A stretch of 9,305 nt of DNA, taken from a bacterium ADurb.Bin374 (lineage in GTDB: Bacteria; Riflebacteria; Ozemobacteria; Ozemobacterales; Ozemobacteraceae). Below, piece after piece: positions 5,766-9,305 of the stretch. The translations under genes and the position numbers were made by a program. Each line of letters starts with the position of its first letter. Position 1 is the stretch's first letter. The notes under the pieces were generated by a model. It was given only the letters and a program-made list of their open reading frames with translations. It was not told where the DNA came from and did not search any database. Location: positions 1-9,305 of the forward strand of contig MWAR01000139.1 of assembly GCA_002068715.1 (NCBI GenBank). Direction: 5' to 3'.

Positions 5766-6400
5766 CCATGGAACGACAACAGACGACCGCAACTTCCCCA
5801 TCCGCAGATCTGTCAGCGCTGTGCATCACGCTCCTCAGGGGCATCGTCCACCGGGACGACGACGAGCGGCTGTGGCAGTCCCTGCTGAGCTTCCAGAACG
5901 ACGTGCGTGATTACCTGACCGTCCTTCGGCTGGAGCTCATCCTCGATGAGTCCGAAGGATACGCCTATCTCCGTAACCGTGCCGATGCCGGCGACGACAC
6001 CGCCGGGAAACTCCCGCAGCTCGTCACGCGCAGACAGCTCACCTTTCCCGTGAGCCTCCTGATCGCCCTTCTTCGGAAACGGCTCGCCGAGTTCGATTGC
6101 GGCGGAAGCGGCACGCGCCTGGTTCTCTCGCGCGAAGAGATCATCGACATGATGCGCCTCTTCCTGCCCGAAACGAGCAACGAGACGAGGCTGATCGACC
6201 AGATCGACGCGCACATCAACAAGGTGATCGACCTCGGTTTCCTTCGCCGCCTCAAAACCACCGGAGAGCCGGATCATTTCGAGGTGCAGCGCATCATCAA
6301 GGCGTTCATCGACGCCCAATGGCTGACCGGCTTCGACGAGCGGCTGGCCGCTTACCAGGCCCATCTCGGGCCCGCTTCCACGGGGACCGACCATGCATGA
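5762..6400 (+). CDS. jetB: Wadjet defence complex subunit JetB (DUF4194, KITE; MksE-like)
   Basis: This gene encodes 212 residues, the usual size for DUF4194 proteins. JetB is the KITE subunit, built of tandem winged-helix domains, which dimerises and binds the JetA kleisin near the SMC heads and DNA. In this sequence a first helical and strand region covers about residues 17-75. The family-typical RRQLTFPVSLLIALLRKRL lies near 90-108, and a second winged-helix region follows with SREEIIDMMRLF and a helix-strand pair ending near FEVQRIIKAFID. The order between jetA and jetC matches known Wadjet type I operons. It shares ATGA with the jetA stop and overlaps the jetC start by 8 bases, so its translation is probably coupled to both. 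The ATG at 5762 is chosen for that overlap; an ATG two codons later is possible. No frameshift or truncation is seen. Confidence 0.92.
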   Translation: MTMERQQTTATSPSADLSALCITLLRGIVHRDDDERLWQSLLSFQNDVRDYLTVLRLELILDESEGYAYLRNRADAGDDTAGKLPQLVTRRQLTFPVSLLIALLRKRLAEFDCGGSGTRLVLSREEIIDMMRLFLPETSNETRLIDQIDAHINKVIDLGFLRRLKTTGEPDHFEVQRIIKAFIDAQWLTGFDERLAAYQAHLGPASTGTDHA

Positions 6401-9305
6401 GACTCTGACACAGCAACTCGATTTCGCAGCCGACGACGCTCTCACAGGCTTCCGGCTGAAGCGGCTCGAAGTCTACAACTGGGGCACGTTCGACGGGAAG
6501 GTCTGGACGCTGGAGCTGAACGGCAGGAACTGCCTGCTCACCGGCGATATCGGCTCGGGAAAATCGACGCTCGTCGATGCCGTGACCACGCTTCTCGTAC
6601 CCGCGAACCGGGTCGCCTACAACAAGGCCGCCGGCGCCGACCTCCGGGAGCGCACGCTGCGTTCCTACGTGCTTGGCCATTACAAGTCCGAGCGGAGCGA
6701 GACGAGCCTTTCGGCGAAACCGGTGAGCCTGCGCGACTCGAACGGGTATTCCGTCATCCTCGGCGTTTTCTATAACGAAGGATATAACAACACCGTCACG
6801 CTGGCGCAGGTGTTCTGGCTGAAAGATCCCCAGGGCCAGCCGGCTCGTTTCTACGTCGGAAGCGAGCGGGAGCTGTCGATCACGGCCGATTTTTCCGGGT
6901 TCGGCACCGATATTTCCCATCTGAAGAAGCGGCTTCGCGGTCTCGGCGCGGAGATCGAGGAGAATTTCCCGAAATACGGGGCCTGGTTCCGGCGGCGGTT
7001 CGGCATCGGCAACGAGCAAGCGCTGGAGCTGTTTCATCAGACCGTCTCGATGAAATCCGTGGGCAATCTCACGGATTTCGTCCGGCATCACATGCTGGAG
7101 GCGTTCGACGTGGAGCCGCGCATCGATGGCCTGATACGGCATTTCGACGATCTCACCCAGGCTCACGAGGCCGTCCTGAAGGCCAAGCGTCAGACGGAAC
7201 TGCTCGAGCCGCTGACCGAAGACTGCGATCGGCATGCGACCCTCGCGGATGAGATCGTGGAACTGCGCCGGTGCCGCGATGCCCTGCGTTCTCATTTCGC
7301 CGGCCTGAAGCTGGGACTGCTCGACAAGCGCATCTCGGGCCTGGCCGAGGAGCTGGCGCGATGCGAGGCCCGGGTGAACCAGCTCGAGCGTCGCAGGGAT
7401 GAACAGCGACTGCGCGTCGACGATCTGAAGCGTGCCGTCGCCGAGAACGGGGGCGACCGGCTCGAGCGGCTGGCCGCGGAGATCAGGAGGCTGGAAGCAG
7501 ATCTCGAAGCGAGAAAGAAGCGGGCCGGCCGGTACCGGGAGCTTTCGGAGCACGTCGGGGAAGGGACGGCGGAAAACGTCGACACGTTCACCGCCCAGCG
7601 AAGCCGTTTTGCCGACCTTCGCGAGACCAGCCGGAACCGGGCATCCGAGGTGCAGAACGAGCTGACCGAGAACCAGGTCGATTTCAAGGAACTCAAAAAA
7701 GCGCACGACGACACGCGGAAAGAGATCGACAGCCTGAAGCGCCGCCGGAGCAACATCAGCCAGCCCCAGATCGAGATTCGCGATGCGGTCTGCGAGGCCC
7801 TCGGTATCGGCGAGGACGAAATGCCGTTCGCGGGCGAGCTTCTCCAGGTGCGAGAGGAAGAAAGCGCCTGGGAAGGCGCCACCGAGCGACTTCTGCGCAA
7901 TTTCGGGCTTTCGATGCTCGTTCCCGAGCATCTGTACAAGCGCGTATCCGAGTGGGTCGACGGGAATCGCCTGCGGGGAAGGCTCGTCTACTACCTCGTG
8001 CGCAAGACCAAAGGCGCCCCCCTGCCGGAACTTCACCCCGATTCGCTGGTTCGCAAACTGGCGATCAAGCCAGATTCGCCCTTTTTCGACTGGCTGGAGC
8101 GCGAAACGGCCCATCGGTTCGACGTGGCATGCTGTGAAACGCCGGAGCAGTTCCTGCGCGAACCCCGGGCCATCACCAGGGCCGGCCAGATCAAGGAGCC
8201 GGGGGGACGCCACGAGAAGGATGACCGGTATTCCCTCTTCGATCGCAGCCGGTATGTGCTGGGCTGGACGAACACGGCCAAGATCGCCGCCCTCGAGGCG
8301 CAGAACCGCCAGCGGGAAGAGAAGATGACAGGGATCGGCGCCCGCATCTCCCGTCTCCAGAGCGAGAACCGGGAGCTGTCGGACCGCATGGAAACGCTGG
8401 CCAGGCTCGAGGAGTTCACGGAGTTTTCCGCGATCGACTGGCAATCTATCCTTATTGATATATCATCACGAACCGACGAGTTCAAAAAGCTCGAAGCCGC
8501 ATCCGACCGGTTGAAACAGCTCAATCAGAGCCTCCGGGAAGCCGCCGCCGAACTCGCGCTCGCCGAAACCGACCTGGAATCGGCCAGGGAGGACCGGACG
8601 AGAACGGATGAAAAGAAGCGTATGGCGGAAGCCCTGCATGCCGAGACGAAGGCGCTGGCGGAGAGCGAGGCGCCGCCGGCCGTTTCCCCGGAACGCCTGG
8701 AAGAAATCCGTTCGCAAGCCCACGGCGACCACGCGCTGACCGTCGAATCCTGCGCCGGAGCGGAACAGATCGTTCGCGGCTGGCTTCAAGACAGGATCGA
8801 TGCCGAGGACCACCGCCAGGGCCGTCTTCGCGAAAAAATCACCAGGGCGATGGTGGCGTTCAACGACGAGTTCAAGCTCGAGACGGCGGAGTTCGACGCC
8901 TCGATCGAATCTGCCGCCGAGTATCGCAGGCTTCTCGACCGGCTGAAACGGGACGATCTGCCGCGGTTCGAGGCCCGGTTCAAGGAACTGCTGAACGTGA
9001 ACACGATCAACGAGATCGCCAACTTCAACGCCCAGCTGGCCCGCGAACGAGAAACGATCAAGGAGCGGATCGGGCGCATCAACGGCTCTCTCACCCAGAT
9101 CGATTTCAATACCGATCGCTATATCGTTCTAGAATCCCAGGACGCCCCCGATGCCGAGATCCGCGATTTCAGAAGCGAATTGCGGGCCTGCACCGAGGGC
9201 GCGCTGACGGGCTCGGATGACGAGCAGTATTCGGAAGCCAAGTTCCTGCAGGTCAAGAAGATCCTCGACCGGTTCCGCGGCCGGGAGGGATTCGCGGAGT
9301 ATGAC
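6393..9305 (+). CDS. jetC: Wadjet defence complex SMC ATPase JetC (MksB-like), 3' end cut by window
   Basis: JetC is the SMC-like motor that uses ATP to extrude DNA loops; with JetD it leads to cleavage of small circular plasmids. The frame is open from ATG 6393 to the window end, giving 971 residues of an expected roughly 1,100. The N-terminal head starts FRLKRLEVYNWGTFDG and has a Walker A, GDIGSGKST, at 51-59. Long heptad-like coiled coil covers about 270-455. A globular hinge-like part spans about 455-620, including PFAGELLQVREEESAWEGA and LVPEHLYKRV. A returning coiled coil runs from about 620 to 900, and the last residues (FLQVKKILDRFRGREG) open the C-terminal head. The signature motif, Walker B and D-loop lie beyond the edge. 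It overlaps jetB by 8 bases. No internal stop or frameshift was found, so the visible part looks intact. jetD is expected downstream. Confidence 0.94.
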   Translation, partial: MHETLTQQLDFAADDALTGFRLKRLEVYNWGTFDGKVWTLELNGRNCLLTGDIGSGKSTLVDAVTTLLVPANRVAYNKAAGADLRERTLRSYVLGHYKSERSETSLSAKPVSLRDSNGYSVILGVFYNEGYNNTVTLAQVFWLKDPQGQPARFYVGSERELSITADFSGFGTDISHLKKRLRGLGAEIEENFPKYGAWFRRRFGIGNEQALELFHQTVSMKSVGNLTDFVRHHMLEAFDVEPRIDGLIRHFDDLTQAHEAVLKAKRQTELLEPLTEDCDRHATLADEIVELRRCRDALRSHFAGLKLGLLDKRISGLAEELARCEARVNQLERRRDEQRLRVDDLKRAVAENGGDRLERLAAEIRRLEADLEARKKRAGRYRELSEHVGEGTAENVDTFTAQRSRFADLRETSRNRASEVQNELTENQVDFKELKKAHDDTRKEIDSLKRRRSNISQPQIEIRDAVCEALGIGEDEMPFAGELLQVREEESAWEGATERLLRNFGLSMLVPEHLYKRVSEWVDGNRLRGRLVYYLVRKTKGAPLPELHPDSLVRKLAIKPDSPFFDWLERETAHRFDVACCETPEQFLREPRAITRAGQIKEPGGRHEKDDRYSLFDRSRYVLGWTNTAKIAALEAQNRQREEKMTGIGARISRLQSENRELSDRMETLARLEEFTEFSAIDWQSILIDISSRTDEFKKLEAASDRLKQLNQSLREAAAELALAETDLESAREDRTRTDEKKRMAEALHAETKALAESEAPPAVSPERLEEIRSQAHGDHALTVESCAGAEQIVRGWLQDRIDAEDHRQGRLREKITRAMVAFNDEFKLETAEFDASIESAAEYRRLLDRLKRDDLPRFEARFKELLNVNTINEIANFNAQLARERETIKERIGRINGSLTQIDFNTDRYIVLESQDAPDAEIRDFRSELRACTEGALTGSDDEQYSEAKFLQVKKILDRFRGREGFAEYD

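Noticed and set aside
6306..8444. A 712-codon open frame on the minus strand within jetB and jetC
   Set aside because: It is antisense to a clearly recognised SMC gene, and its long length follows from the high GC at third positions. No ribosome site or family resemblance was seen.
8440..8470. AT-rich patch inside jetC
   Set aside because: The reading frame continues through it without a stop or shift, and it codes for plausible coiled-coil residues. No promoter-like spacing or insertion scar was seen.

Overview
This window is GC-rich bacterial DNA with dense coding, Shine-Dalgarno sites, sigma70-like promoters, rho-independent terminators and Sec-type signal peptides. The clearest metabolic clue is a 2,4-diaminopentanoate dehydrogenase-like gene, known from anaerobic amino-acid (ornithine) fermenters. 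I therefore suspect an anaerobic or facultative bacterium from the environment or a host, but the sequence does not fix the phylum.

Layout. (1) Positions 1-1362, minus strand: a tight three-gene run, read right to left. It holds an ankyrin-repeat protein (763-1362), a small thioredoxin-fold protein with a CxxC motif (471-731), and an unrecognised gene that leaves the left edge (1-424). (2) Positions 1363-1690: a divergent intergenic region. It carries a good sigma70-like promoter and a strong leader hairpin for the next gene. (3) Positions 1691-2808: a stand-alone ord-like gene with a GTG start, closed by its own terminator. (4) Positions 2821-3648: a unit with a consensus promoter, a 234-residue exported protein of unknown function and a strong terminator. 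(5) Positions 3764-4255: a second short exported protein (127 residues), preceded by a possible sigma54 promoter and followed by a perfect 18-bp terminator stem. (6) From 4293 to the right edge: three overlapping genes, jetA-jetB-jetC, of a Wadjet type I (MksF/MksE/MksB-like) SMC defence complex. jetC is cut by the window end, and jetD is expected just beyond it.

How the parts work together. JetA (kleisin), JetB (KITE subunit) and JetC (SMC ATPase) would form a condensin-like motor. In characterised systems this motor extrudes DNA loops and presents small circular plasmids to the JetD nuclease. The ord-like gene and the two exported-protein genes look like independent single-gene transcription units with no evident link to Wadjet. 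The ankyrin/thioredoxin/orphan run is probably one operon of unknown purpose.

No RNA genes, insertion sequences, CRISPR arrays or attachment sites were recognised. Wadjet is a described system. The less explained parts are the ord leader RNA structure, the sigma54-like site, the very short gap between a strong terminator and jetA, and the two orphan exported proteins.
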